Assembly: GCF_900115095.1 (NCBI RefSeq)
Contig: NZ_FOVH01000005.1
Coordinates: 310,001-374,000, forward strand
DNA: 64,000 nucleotides
Source of the DNA: Actinomadura madurae
GTDB taxonomy: Bacteria; Actinomycetota; Actinomycetes; Streptosporangiales; Streptosporangiaceae
Reading direction: 5' to 3'
In this document: positions 8,218 to 17,104 of the stretch, piece after piece
Layout: each line of letters starts with the position of its first letter
Numbering within the stretch: position 1 is the first letter of the stretch
Position numbers and translations under genes: made by a program
Notes under the pieces: model-generated
Databases searched by the model: none
What the model was told of the DNA's origin: nothing
What the model saw: only the letters and a program-made list of their open reading frames with translations

Positions 8218-9894
8218 GTGTCTCAGTCAGGGCGGGCAGTCCTGGTCCAGGCCATAGCCGGGCAGCGTCGCAACGTCCTGTCGAGCTCGCTGATGGTCGC
8301 CGGCCATCAGGCGGGCGAGGCGTTCGTCCCCTTCGTGATCGGCGTGGTGATCGACCAGGCGGTGGCGGGCGGGATCGGTGATCTCGTCCTTTGGCTGGGC
8401 GTCCTCGGCGGGGTCTACGTCGGGCTCAGTCTCAGCTACCGGTTCGGCGACCGCGCTGCGGAGCGGGCGTCCGAGCAGGCCGCGCACGAGCTGCGGCTGG
8501 CGTTGACCCGGCGGGTTCTCGACCATCGGGGCGGCGCGGAGGCCGGGCGGCTGCCGGGCGCCCTGGTGAACATCGCCACCGCTGACGCGGCCCGCGCCGG
8601 CGCGGTGAACCTGGCCGTCCCCGCCGGGATCGCCGCCATCGCCGGCCTCGGGCTGACCGCGGCACTTCTGCTGCTGATCTCACTGCCGCTCGGCCTGCTG
8701 GTGCTGCTGGGCACGCCGCCGCTGCTGTGGTCGTCGCACCGGCTCGGCAAGCCGCTGGAGCGGCGTAGCGAGACCGAGCAGGAGCACGCCGCGCAGGCGT
8801 CCGGTGTGGCCGCCGACCTGGTGTCGGGCATCCGGGTGTTGAAGGGGCTCGGTGCCGCGGACCACGCGCTGCGCCGTTACCGGCGGACGAGCCAGGAGTC
8901 GTTGCGGGCCACTGTGAAGGCGGTGCGGGCCGAGGCCGCCTACGAGGGTATGGCGCTCGCGCTCAATGGCGCGTTCCTCGCCGTCATCCTCCTGGTCGGC
9001 GGCCGGCTCGCGGCCGACGGTCACATCACCGTTGGCCAGCTCATCTCCACGGCCGGGCTTGCCCAGTATCTCCTCACGCCGCTCACCAACCTGTCCTGGG
9101 TGAACGGGGAGCTCGCGCAGGGCCGGGCGTCGGCCGGGCGCATCGCCGAGGTGCTGTCCACTCCTCCGGCCGTGACGCCCGGGTCCCGCGCCGTCCCGGA
9201 CCCGGCCACCGGGAGGATCTCGCTGCGCGGTCTGTCCGGCAGGGGGATGCGCGGGATCGACCTGGACGTCGCGACCGGCGAGTTCGTCGGTGTCGTGGCG
9301 ACCGATCCGGCCGCCGCGACCTCGCTGCTGGCCCATCTCGGCCGTGCCGCCGATCCGGAGGAGGGCTCGGTGGAACTGGACGGGGTGGCGCTGACCGAGT
9401 TGGACCCCGAAAAGCTGCGAGCCGCGATCCTGGTCGCCGCGCATGATGCCCGTCTCTTCGATGGCACGGTGCGCGACAACCTGCTGGACAGGCGGGACAC
9501 GGAACTGGAGGCCGCCTTGGCGGCGGCCGGTGCCGACGAGGTCGTTTCTGTCCTGCCGTCCGGCCTCGGCACCGTTCTCGATGAGCGGGGCCGGTCCCTG
9601 TCCGGTGGGCAACGTCAGCGGTTGGCGCTGGCCCGGGCCCTGGCCGCCGATCCCCCGGTCCTCGTCGTCCACGATCCGACCACGGCGATCGACGCCGTCA
9701 CCGAGGCCCGCATCGCCGAGGGGGTTCGCGCGCTGCGCCGCGGCCGCACCACGATCCTGGTCACCACGAGCCCTGCCCTCCTCGCCGTTACGGACCGGGT
9801 GGTCCTGATTCATGAGGGAGCGATCCTCGCGGAGGGCGTCCACGGATCCCTTGTGGCCGAGCATGCGCCCTACCGAGCGGCGGTCCTGTCATGA
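8218..9894 (+). CDS. ABC transporter permease-ATPase with degenerate ATP site (half 1 of heterodimer)
   Basis: An N-terminal exporter-type membrane domain (about residues 20-300) is followed by a nucleotide-binding domain. The signature LSGGQRQRLALAR is perfect. The Walker A position reads VVATDPAAATSLL with no lysine, Walker B reads VLVVHDPTTAID, and the switch histidine is replaced in TTSPALL. This half therefore probably cannot hydrolyse ATP itself but supplies the signature to its partner. The GTG start has GGAGG 7 nt upstream, and its stop overlaps the next start (ATGA). The iron box and the adjacent ferric-siderophore uptake genes point to siderophore export, or IrtAB-like import. Confidence 0.88.
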   Translation: MSQSGRAVLVQAIAGQRRNVLSSSLMVAGHQAGEAFVPFVIGVVIDQAVAGGIGDLVLWLGVLGGVYVGLSLSYRFGDRAAERASEQAAHELRLALTRRVLDHRGGAEAGRLPGALVNIATADAARAGAVNLAVPAGIAAIAGLGLTAALLLLISLPLGLLVLLGTPPLLWSSHRLGKPLERRSETEQEHAAQASGVAADLVSGIRVLKGLGAADHALRRYRRTSQESLRATVKAVRAEAAYEGMALALNGAFLAVILLVGGRLAADGHITVGQLISTAGLAQYLLTPLTNLSWVNGELAQGRASAGRIAEVLSTPPAVTPGSRAVPDPATGRISLRGLSGRGMRGIDLDVATGEFVGVVATDPAAATSLLAHLGRAADPEEGSVELDGVALTELDPEKLRAAILVAAHDARLFDGTVRDNLLDRRDTELEAALAAAGADEVVSVLPSGLGTVLDERGRSLSGGQRQRLALARALAADPPVLVVHDPTTAIDAVTEARIAEGVRALRRGRTTILVTTSPALLAVTDRVVLIHEGAILAEGVHGSLVAEHAPYRAAVLS

Positions 9895-11654
9895 GCGAGG
9901 CGACGGAGCGCGCACTGCTGCCGGTCGCGAGCGGGCGGAGGACCCTGCATGCCGTCGGTGGCCTGCTGCGGCCGCGGGCCTGGAGGGTCGCCGCGGGGCT
10001 GGCGGTTCTGGTGGCGGGGGTCCTGGCGGGCCTGCTGGTGCCGCCGCTGGTCGGGCGCATCGTCGATCTGGTCGTCGACGGGCGTGGTGCGGACTCGATC
10101 ACCTGGCCGGCGATTCTGCTGGTCGTGGCCGCCCTCGGTGAGGGGACGCTGTCGGCTGCCGGGATCGCGGAGCTGGCCAGGGCCGGGGAGAGCGCGCTGG
10201 CGGAGCTGCGGGAGCGCTTTCTGGGCCGCGCCTTGCGGCTGCCTCTGGGACAGGTCGAGCGCGCCGGGTCGGGGGACCTCACCTCGCGGGTCATCAACGA
10301 CGTCACCGTCATCGCCGAGGCGGTACGCGAGGCGATGCCGGCGATGGTCCGGTCGCTGATCACGATCGGGCTGACGCTGGGCGGCCTGGCCGTGCTGGAC
10401 TGGCGGTTCCTGCCGGCGGCGCTGATCGCCGTGCCGGTGCAGGTGCACACCGTCCGCTGGTACGTGCGGCGGGCCGGGCCCTTGTACGCGGCGCAGCGGG
10501 TCGCGGTCGGGGCGCAGCAGCACCAGTTGCTCGGCACGATCGACGGTGCCGCGACCGTCCGGGCGTTCCGGCTGACCGAGGCGCATCTGGACCGGGTGGG
10601 CGGGCGGTCACGGGCGGCGGTGGAGCTGCTGCTGCGCGGCATCGTCCTGCAGACGCGGTTCTACAGCAGGCTGCACATCGCGGAGTACCTGGGGCTGAGC
10701 GCGGTGCTCGTCGCCGGTTTCATGATGGTGCGCGACGGGACGGCGACGGTCGGCACCGCGACGGCCGCCGCCCTGTACTTCCACGGATTGTTCGGGCCGA
10801 TCAACATGGCGCTGTCGCTGGTGGACGACGCCCAGGCCGCTGCGGCGGGGCTGACCCGGCTGGTGGGCGTCGCCGACCTGCCCGAACCGTCCCGGGACGC
10901 GACGGCCGGGACGCCGCGGGACGCGTCGGTCAAGGTGACGGCCCTGAACCACGCCTACGTTCCGGGACGCCCCGTGCTCCACGATGTCACGCTTGAGGTC
11001 CCGTCCGGGGAGCGTGTCGCGCTGGTGGGTGTGAGCGGCGCGGGCAAAACCACGCTGGCCAAGCTGATCGCCGGGGTGCACCGGCCGAGCGAAGGGTCGG
11101 TACTGGTCGGCGGCGTCGAGCCGGCCCCGGAGGCTCCCGCACCGGCCGCCGTCCTGGTGACCCAGGAGGTCCACGTGTTCGCCGGGACGCTCGCCGACGA
11201 CCTGCGGCTGGCCGAGCCCACTGCGACCGACGCGCAGGTGCGCGCGGCCCTCGACCGCGTCGGGGCGCTCGACTGGGTGGAGCGGCTCCCGGACGGCCTG
11301 GACACAACGGTCGGCGACGGCGGGCACGCCCTGACGATCGCGCAGGCCCAGCAGCTCGCGTTCGCCCGGGTCGTGCTGGCCGATCCGCCGGTCGTCATCC
11401 TCGACGAGGCGACCGCTGAAGCGGGCAGCGCGGGTGCCCGGAGCCTGGAGGACTCCGCCGAGGCCGCGCTGGAGGGGCGGACCGCCCTGGTCGTCGCACA
11501 CCGTCTCGCCCAGGCCGCCGCAGCCGATCGCATCGTTGTCCTGGACGCCGGCCGCGTCGTCGAGTCCGGCACGCACACCGACCTGGTGGCCGCGAGAGGT
11601 CGCTACGCCGCACTCTGGTCCGCCTGGTCCAGCCGTCGCCTGCACAAGACCTGA
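9891..11654 (+). CDS. ABC transporter permease-ATPase with intact Walker motifs (half 2 of heterodimer)
   Basis: Exporter-type membrane domain followed by an ATPase domain with a canonical Walker A (VGVSGAGKTTLAK), Walker B (VVILDEAT) and switch histidine (LVVAHR). The signature motif is lost, reading ALTIAQAQQLAFAR where LSGGQ is expected. Together with half 1 this gives one complete composite ATP site and one dead site, the known asymmetry of heterodimeric ABC exporters. It is translationally coupled to half 1 through a 4-nt overlap. The substrate is most likely a siderophore or other iron-regulated metabolite, inferred from the iron box and neighbours. Confidence 0.88.
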   Translation: MSEATERALLPVASGRRTLHAVGGLLRPRAWRVAAGLAVLVAGVLAGLLVPPLVGRIVDLVVDGRGADSITWPAILLVVAALGEGTLSAAGIAELARAGESALAELRERFLGRALRLPLGQVERAGSGDLTSRVINDVTVIAEAVREAMPAMVRSLITIGLTLGGLAVLDWRFLPAALIAVPVQVHTVRWYVRRAGPLYAAQRVAVGAQQHQLLGTIDGAATVRAFRLTEAHLDRVGGRSRAAVELLLRGIVLQTRFYSRLHIAEYLGLSAVLVAGFMMVRDGTATVGTATAAALYFHGLFGPINMALSLVDDAQAAAAGLTRLVGVADLPEPSRDATAGTPRDASVKVTALNHAYVPGRPVLHDVTLEVPSGERVALVGVSGAGKTTLAKLIAGVHRPSEGSVLVGGVEPAPEAPAPAAVLVTQEVHVFAGTLADDLRLAEPTATDAQVRAALDRVGALDWVERLPDGLDTTVGDGGHALTIAQAQQLAFARVVLADPPVVILDEATAEAGSAGARSLEDSAEAALEGRTALVVAHRLAQAAAADRIVVLDAGRVVESGTHTDLVAARGRYAALWSAWSSRRLHKT

Positions 11655-11730
11655 GCCCCGGACCGCGGCCGCCCGAGCCACAGGCGGTCGGGAATGTCAG
11701 CCGTCGAAGCGGCCTGCCCTTGATCTTTGA

Positions 11731-11744
11731 CCCCTTTCCAGGGG
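11731..11744. terminator. Weak hairpin between convergent iron operons
   Basis: CCCCT, a TTCC loop and AGGGG lie in the 92-bp gap between the convergent ABC operon and the siderophore ATPase gene. The stem has only 5 bp, so its role in termination is tentative. Confidence 0.3.
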
Positions 11745-11746
11745 AC

Positions 11747-12640
11747 CTAGTCGCGCTGCTCCTTCGGACCGCCGGAGGGCTGAACGGCCGGCTCGTGCTC
11801 CGCCGTGTGATGGCGGCCGATCGGTATCACCAGCGGCGTGCCGCTAACGGGATCGGTGGTCACCTGGCACCGCAGGCCGAACACGTCCTCGACGGCGATG
11901 GCCGTGACGACCTCGGTGGGGTCGCCCTCGGCGACGATCCGGCCGGACTTCATGGCGACCACGTGGTCGGCGTAGCGGCAGGCCTGGTTCAGGTCGTGCA
12001 GGACCATCACGATGGTCCTGCCCTCGCGCCGGTTCAGGTCGACGACCAAGTCGAGGACGTCGATCTGGTGTGCCATGTCGAGATAGGTGGTCGGCTCGTC
12101 CAGCAGCAGCACCCGCGTGCCCTGGGCCACCGCCATCGCGATCCAGGCCCGCTGGCGCTGGCCGCCCGACAGTTGGTCGACCGGGCGCAGGGCCAGGTCG
12201 GTCATCCCGGTCGCGGCCAGCGCGGCGTACACGGCGCTCTGGTCCGCCTTCGACCACTGCTTCCACCAGGTCTGATGCGGCGAGCGGCCCTGGTTGACCA
12301 GGTCCAGTACGGTCATCCCCTCGGGGGTGACCGGCCCCTGCGGGAGGATGCCCAGACTGCGCGCGAGTTTCCTGGTGGGGATCGACTGTAGCTCGCGGCC
12401 CTCCAGGTACACCGCGCCGCCTTTGGGGGCCAGCAGCCGCGCCAGCGCCCTGAGCAGCGTGGACTTGCCGCACGCGTTGGCGCCCACGATGGCGGTGATC
12501 CGGCCCGGCGGCACGACCAGATCCAGGTCGGTGACCACCGGCTCGCCGCCGTAGGCCAGTTTGAGGCCGCTCGCGCGCAGCTCCGGCCCGGCGGCGCCGT
12601 TCGCCGTGCCGTGCATGGGGTCGTGCATGGGGTCGGCCAT
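11747..12640 (-). CDS. Ferric-siderophore ABC transporter ATP-binding protein (FecE/FepC-like)
   Basis: A 297-aa ATPase with Walker A (IVGANACGKSTLLR), Q-loop (LGILPQGP), signature (LSGGQRQRAWIAMAVAQG), Walker B (VLLLDEPTTYLDMAHQ) and H-loop (MVLHDLNQACRYADH). The YLD-HQ pattern after Walker B is characteristic of the FecE/FepC/BtuD class. It would power import through the two adjacent FecCD-type permeases. It is the last gene of a four-gene minus-strand operon that begins with the binding lipoprotein. It has a short His-Gly-rich N-terminal tail and a charged C-terminal tail. Confidence 0.92.
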   Translation of the reverse strand: MADPMHDPMHGTANGAAGPELRASGLKLAYGGEPVVTDLDLVVPPGRITAIVGANACGKSTLLRALARLLAPKGGAVYLEGRELQSIPTRKLARSLGILPQGPVTPEGMTVLDLVNQGRSPHQTWWKQWSKADQSAVYAALAATGMTDLALRPVDQLSGGQRQRAWIAMAVAQGTRVLLLDEPTTYLDMAHQIDVLDLVVDLNRREGRTIVMVLHDLNQACRYADHVVAMKSGRIVAEGDPTEVVTAIAVEDVFGLRCQVTTDPVSGTPLVIPIGRHHTAEHEPAVQPSGGPKEQRD

Positions 12641-12645
12641 GGGGG

Positions 12646-13749
12646 TCAGCCTCCGGAACCGGCTCGGTTGGCGCGCAGGAGCAGCCAGAGCAGCACGGGC
12701 GCGCCGAACACGCCGCTGACGATGCCGACGGGCAGCTCCGTGCCGGGAACGATGACGCGGGCGATCAGGTCGGAGCCGACCACGACCAGCCCGCCGGTCA
12801 CCGCGGAGGTGACCGGCGGCGGCCAGGCGGTGCCGCCCAGCCGCTGGGCGATCTGCGGGGCCATCAGCGCGACGAAGGCGATCGGGCCCGCGGCCGCCGT
12901 GCCGAAGGCGATCAAGCCCACGCCGGTGAGCATCACCGCCAGGCGCGCCCGTTGCACGGGCGTGCCGAGCCCGGCGGCGACCTCGTCACCGAGCTGGAGC
13001 GTGCGCAGCAGGCGGCCGAGCCCCAGCGCGGCCGGGACCAGCACCACCATGGCGACCGCCAGCGGCAGCGTCTCCGCCCAGTCGCGGCCGTTGAGATTGC
13101 CGACCATCCAGCCGATCGCGGCCTGCGCCTGGTACTGGCCGCCCCGGGCGAGCAGGAAGTCGGTCGCGCTGATGCACATCCACGAGACCCCGATGCCCAC
13201 CAGGATGATCCGATACCCCGTGGCGCCGCCCCGCCAGGCCAGCACGTACACCAGCAGCGCGCACGCGACGGCGCCGAGCAGACCGAGCACCTGCAGGCCC
13301 AGGCCGCCGTCCCAGCCCAGCACGATCCCCGCCACCACGGCCGTGGCCGACCCCTCGGTCAATCCGATCATGTCGGGGCTGGCCAGCGGGTTGCGGGTCA
13401 TGGTCTGGAACAGGGCACCGGACAGCGCGAAGGCGATGCCGACGAGCAGCCCGGTGAGGACTCGTGGCAGCCGCAGATCCTGGACGATCAGCACGTTGCC
13501 CGGATCGCCCGTGCCGACGACGGCCCTCGCCGCGTCCCCCAGGCTCATCGAGAAGTCGCCGATCGACACGCTGACGCACAGCAGCACGAACGTGACGGCC
13601 GACAGGACCAGGCACACCCCGATCAGCCGCAGGCGCAGCATGCCCGAAACCGGTGGCACCCGCAGCCGGAACGTCCGCGGAGCGGGAAGGTCCCGTGCGG
13701 GCGCGTCGTGGGCGGGCGCGTCGTGGGCGGGCGCGTCGTGGGCGGTCAC
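12646..13749 (-). CDS. Ferric-siderophore ABC transporter permease (FecD/FepG-like)
   Basis: A FecCD-family permease with about ten predicted helices and the family segment TRNPLASPDMIGLTEG, plus the C-terminal ELPVGIVSGVFGAPVL coupling region. The N-terminus carries a short tandem DAPAH peptide repeat ahead of helix 1, encoded by a perfect 15-bp DNA repeat. It lies 5 bp from the ATPase gene and 3 bp from the partner permease, so the three are cotranscribed. Length without the repeat tail is normal for the family. Confidence 0.92.
   Translation of the reverse strand: MTAHDAPAHDAPAHDAPARDLPAPRTFRLRVPPVSGMLRLRLIGVCLVLSAVTFVLLCVSVSIGDFSMSLGDAARAVVGTGDPGNVLIVQDLRLPRVLTGLLVGIAFALSGALFQTMTRNPLASPDMIGLTEGSATAVVAGIVLGWDGGLGLQVLGLLGAVACALLVYVLAWRGGATGYRIILVGIGVSWMCISATDFLLARGGQYQAQAAIGWMVGNLNGRDWAETLPLAVAMVVLVPAALGLGRLLRTLQLGDEVAAGLGTPVQRARLAVMLTGVGLIAFGTAAAGPIAFVALMAPQIAQRLGGTAWPPPVTSAVTGGLVVVGSDLIARVIVPGTELPVGIVSGVFGAPVLLWLLLRANRAGSGG
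13697..13741. repeat. Three perfect 15-bp tandem repeats inside the permease 5' end
   Basis: The unit GCGGGCGCGTCGTGG is repeated three times without mismatch, in frame, giving DAPAH peptide repeats at the start of the FecD-like permease. In-frame 15-bp units can change in number without disrupting the gene. Confidence 0.85.
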
Positions 13750-13752
13750 GGC

Positions 13753-14781
13753 TCACACCTCCGCGAGGCGGCGACGGCGGACCATCGCGATGAAGAAGGG
13801 CCCGCCGATGAAGGCGATGAGAACACCCGCCTGGATCTCCACGGGCCGAATGATCATCCGGCCGATGATGTCGGCGGCCAGCAGCAGCCCGGGGGCGATC
13901 AGCGCCGACAGCGGCAGCAGCCAGCGGTGGTCCGGACCGCGCCCCGCCCACTGGACCAGCACCCGCGCGATCTGCGGGACGACCAGGCCGAGGAACACGA
14001 TCGGGCCGATCACCGCCACCGTCGCCCCGGTCAGCAGCATGATGGCCACCATGCCCTGGATCCTGATCAGGCCGGTGCGCCGCCCCAGCGAGGCGGCCAC
14101 GTCCTCGCCGAGCGCCAGGCTGTTCACCGCGGGCGCGCAGACCAGCGCCAGGACCGTTCCGACCACGGTGAACGGCAGGATGTCGACCACCACGTCGCCG
14201 CTCAGGTCGGCGAGCGAGCCCGCCGCCCAGAACCGGTACCGGTTGAGAGCGTCAGGATCGGTCACCACGATCGCGCTGGTCAGCGAGTTCAGCAGCGCGG
14301 TCATCGCGATGCCCGCCAGCGCCAGCTTCACCGGGGTCAGCCCGGAGCGGCCGGTCCTGGCAAGGGCGAAGACCACCACGCTGGCCAAGGCCGCCCCTCC
14401 GAACGCGAACCACACGTACTGGTACAGCGCCCCAAAACCGAACACACCGACCGCGAGCACGACACCGAACGCACTGCCCGCGCTGACGCCCAGCAGGCCG
14501 GGGTCGGCCAGCGGATTGCGTGTCAGCGCCTGCATGAGCGTCCCGGACAGACCGAGCGCCGCGCCGGCGACCAGGCCGAACAGCGTGCGCGGCACCCGCA
14601 CCGACCACACCACGTTGTCGACCACCCGGCTCGGCGGATCGCCCGCCAGGGTCTGCGCGACCCGTCCCGGCGACACGCTCAGCGCGCCGAGCGCCAGCGA
14701 CAACAGGCAGAGCAGGACCACGCCCCCGGTGAGCCCGGCCACTAGCAGGACCCGGCGCGGCAGGCCGCGCACGGTCACCAC
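13753..14781 (-). CDS. Ferric-siderophore ABC transporter permease (FecC/FepD-like)
   Basis: A FecCD-family membrane protein of 342 aa with about nine or ten helices. The family signature TRNPLADPGLLGVSAGSAFG follows helix 3, and the ATPase-coupling segment is near the C-terminus (PVEIQAGVLIAFIGGPFF). It pairs with the downstream FecD-like permease to form the channel for ferric siderophore import across the cytoplasmic membrane. It lies second in the operon, 92 bp after the lipoprotein gene. Confidence 0.92.
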   Translation of the reverse strand: MVTVRGLPRRVLLVAGLTGGVVLLCLLSLALGALSVSPGRVAQTLAGDPPSRVVDNVVWSVRVPRTLFGLVAGAALGLSGTLMQALTRNPLADPGLLGVSAGSAFGVVLAVGVFGFGALYQYVWFAFGGAALASVVVFALARTGRSGLTPVKLALAGIAMTALLNSLTSAIVVTDPDALNRYRFWAAGSLADLSGDVVVDILPFTVVGTVLALVCAPAVNSLALGEDVAASLGRRTGLIRIQGMVAIMLLTGATVAVIGPIVFLGLVVPQIARVLVQWAGRGPDHRWLLPLSALIAPGLLLAADIIGRMIIRPVEIQAGVLIAFIGGPFFIAMVRRRRLAEV

Positions 14782-14873
14782 GATGTCTCCACGTTCCGGC
14801 CTTCTCCGATCGCGGGCCAGGCCCGAGAGCCCGGCCCCGGCACCATGTCGGCTATGGGTGTCGGCTCGCGAGG

Positions 14874-15929
14874 TCAGCTCGCGGGCTGCTCGACCTTGGT
14901 GGCCGGGTTCCCGTCGACGGCCGCCTTGAGCTGCGGAACCAGCCGGTCGATCACGAACGGCAGGCTGAGCACGGACTGGAACGAATACGCCACCCCGTAG
15001 GGAGTGTTCTCCCCGACGTACACCTCCCTGCCCTGCTTGACCACGTTCAGATCGGCATACAGCTTGTCCGCGTGCAGCTTGGGCATCTCCTTGGCCACCT
15101 CCGCCACGGTCCAGACGATGACGTCCTGGTCGAGCAGGTCCGTCCGCTCCTTGCTGATGCTGACGCCGAACTCCTTGGTGCCGACCACCTTGTCCAGATC
15201 CTCCGGAAGGGAGAAGCCGAGCAAGGCGAGCGTCCGCGTCCTGAGGTCCTGGCGGCCGTAGACGAAGTGCCCCTCGTACGGCGTCCCGGTGACGGCGGTC
15301 TTACCGTCGAACTCCGGGTTGTCCGCCCTGGCCTTGGCGAACTTCTGCTCGAGCGCGGTCACCAACTTGCCGGCCTCCGCGTCCTTGCCGAGCGCCTTGC
15401 CGATCATCTTGGTCTGCTCCTGCCACGGGACGCCGTAGTCGACGTACTGCTTCGGCTGGGCCACAACCGGCGCGAACTTCGACAGTGACTGGTACTGCTT
15501 GTCGGTCAGCCCTCCGTACACCGCCAGGATCAGGTCCGGCCTCAGGGCCGCGATCTTCTCCACCTGCGGGCCCGTCCCGGTGTCCTTGAGGACGGTCGGC
15601 AGGGAAGCACCGCCCACCTTGTCCTTGGCCCAAGGGCCGATCGCGCCGGGATACTCACCGAACCACTCGGTGGTACCGACGGGCACCTTGCCCAGCGCCA
15701 GCACGGCGTCCTGATCGGTGAGCCCGACCGTGACGATCCGCTTCGGCTCGGCCTTGATGGTCGTCTGACCGTACTTGTGCGCGATGGTCACGGGGAACGC
15801 GCCGCCCGCGGCACCCGCCGCGGCCGGAGTGTCGGCCTCATCGGATCCGCACGCGCTGGCCAGGGCGGTGGTGAGAAGGAGCGAGACGAACGCCGCGATC
15901 AGACGCGCGGCCCTGGGAGGTCTGAGCAT
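14874..15929 (-). CDS. Iron-siderophore substrate-binding lipoprotein (FecB/FepB-like)
   Basis: A class III (siderophore type) binding protein. A signal peptide ends in the lipobox LASAC, so the mature protein is tethered by Cys and starts CGSDE. It then has EPKRIVTVGLTDQDAVLALG and the long backbone-helix region typical of the family. The ATG at 15929 is chosen because it begins the signal peptide and has GGAG upstream. The open frame extends 51 codons further upstream, but that part overlaps the iron box and lacks coding character. It is the first gene of the uptake operon and is iron-regulated. Confidence 0.92.
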   Translation of the reverse strand: MLRPPRAARLIAAFVSLLLTTALASACGSDEADTPAAAGAAGGAFPVTIAHKYGQTTIKAEPKRIVTVGLTDQDAVLALGKVPVGTTEWFGEYPGAIGPWAKDKVGGASLPTVLKDTGTGPQVEKIAALRPDLILAVYGGLTDKQYQSLSKFAPVVAQPKQYVDYGVPWQEQTKMIGKALGKDAEAGKLVTALEQKFAKARADNPEFDGKTAVTGTPYEGHFVYGRQDLRTRTLALLGFSLPEDLDKVVGTKEFGVSISKERTDLLDQDVIVWTVAEVAKEMPKLHADKLYADLNVVKQGREVYVGENTPYGVAYSFQSVLSLPFVIDRLVPQLKAAVDGNPATKVEQPAS

Positions 15930-16009
15930 GGGGGGTGCTCCTTCGTCCGGGTCCTCGGTGGGACGGCCGCCCTGGGGCAGCGCGCCGCGACCAACGACCT
16001 CGCTGAATC

Positions 16010-16028
16010 TAAGGATAGGCTTACCTAA
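16010..16028 (-). promoter_or_regulatory. Iron box before the siderophore uptake operon
   Basis: TAAGGATAGGCTTACCTAA matches the actinobacterial iron-box consensus at 16 of 19 positions. It lies about 80 bp upstream of the binding-lipoprotein ATG. With the box at 8173 it brackets the 8-16 kb island, so both operons should respond to the same iron-dependent repressor. Confidence 0.88.
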
Positions 16029-16168
16029 CCGAGGGGAGCCCAACTCAACCGTTCGCGCGAAGACAGCCCCACCCCAGGCCACGGGCGGTCCGGACGCCCC
16101 CTAGGGCGATGCCGGTCTCCGCTCACCATGCTGGACCCCACATGCTGGAAGCCGCTTCGGACCGAGGT

Positions 16169-16393
16169 TCAGCCGAAGAACGCGCCGCCGCGCGTAGCGA
16201 TCGACCGCACGCTCTCCCCGACCCGGACCACGATCATCCGCTTCGGATTCCGGACCGAGGGAAGCCGATCCAGGAAGTCCTCGCTATGCCAGACCCGGTC
16301 ATCGCCGACGACGCCCTCGGGCACCACCGGATCGAGCCCACAAGCGATGACGAGGTTGCATGTGCGCTTGGTCGTGGCCCTTGTACCGGCTTG
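16169..16393 (-). pseudogene. Relic of a lysine/ornithine N-hydroxylase (SidA/IucD/PvdA family)
   Basis: One minus-strand frame of 74 codons reads like the central part of an amino-acid N-hydroxylase: NLVIACGLDPVVPEGV, then DDRVWHSEDFLDRLP. These correspond to the family's ATG-like and RVWHS segments. The following segment MIVVRVGESVRSIA sits where intact enzymes have the NADPH-binding VVGAGQSAAE motif, and the key glycines are lost. A stop follows. Such enzymes make hydroxamate siderophores. Next to an uptake operon, the relic suggests loss of siderophore synthesis with uptake kept. Recognised by eye from family patterns. Confidence 0.5.
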
Positions 16394-16522
16394 TCAATCT
16401 GCGGAAGGCTCGGTGCTCGCCCATCCGACTCACTGCCGTTGTGCAGGCCGTTCTCACCCCCCACCACCAGCCCGGATGGGGTTGGAATCAGCTGGGTGTA
16501 TGCGCTCCCGTCTGAAAGCAGG

Positions 16523-17104
16523 TTAGCTTTGTCCGGCCTGCTCTCCTGAGTTGTTGTGCTCCCGGCCGGCAGCGGAGTGTGTGCTCTGTAGCCACCACAG
16601 TTCGGAACGGACGTGATACAGAGCGCCTAGCCCCATCGGCGGCATGTTGCCGTACACCCCGTGATGAGCCCCCTCGGCGACAGGGAGCAATTCGTGCCAG
16701 ACGCCGACCGCATCGCTAGAGCCGTAATGCCGCCACAGGCGCCGTTGCGCCGACCGGTGCGTGCCTGACAGATCTCGGGCGAACCGAAGAAGGCTGTCCT
16801 GCCGATCCCAGTACTGCACCAGTGTCGCCTGCCGCACGCCAGGCCCGATCAGCAAGCGATATGCAAGCAGTCCACTGTCCGCACTTTTGACCAACTCCCG
16901 CAGCATGCCTGGGAGCGTGAGCAGGAGCGGCAGCCAGTGCCCGACCCTACGCCACTTGTTGATCCTGATGCCCACCAGGAAAACCACGACCGGCTCCGCA
17001 TTGTCGGCCACGACCTTTCCCGACCGAGGGGCTGATCGAGCAAGGTTACGCGACCACTCAGGCCGCAGCAGAAGTCGCAGAACATCCCTCAAAGCAGCAA
17101 ACAC
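16523..17104 (-). CDS. DUF4188 domain-containing protein
   Basis: A 193-aa protein with the DUF4188 pattern: VVVFLVGIRINKWRRVGHW near residue 40, then MLRELVKSADSGLLAYRL and a C-terminal region with MPPMGLGALYHVR. The family is related to small monooxygenase-like alpha-beta barrel proteins, and its function is not established. The GTG start is preceded by GGGGGAG. No operon partner is evident; the neighbours on both sides are debris. Confidence 0.8.
   Translation of the reverse strand: MFAALRDVLRLLLRPEWSRNLARSAPRSGKVVADNAEPVVVFLVGIRINKWRRVGHWLPLLLTLPGMLRELVKSADSGLLAYRLLIGPGVRQATLVQYWDRQDSLLRFARDLSGTHRSAQRRLWRHYGSSDAVGVWHELLPVAEGAHHGVYGNMPPMGLGALYHVRSELWWLQSTHSAAGREHNNSGEQAGQS

Noticed and set aside
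13697-13741. Short tandem repeats considered as a CRISPR-like array
   Set aside because: The 15-bp units are contiguous, without spacers, and encode an in-frame DAPAH peptide repeat.
12611-14929. A 772-codon plus-strand open frame
   Set aside because: It is antisense to the three siderophore transport genes, has Pro/Arg/Ser-rich low-complexity translation and no family motif; long antisense frames are expected at this G+C.
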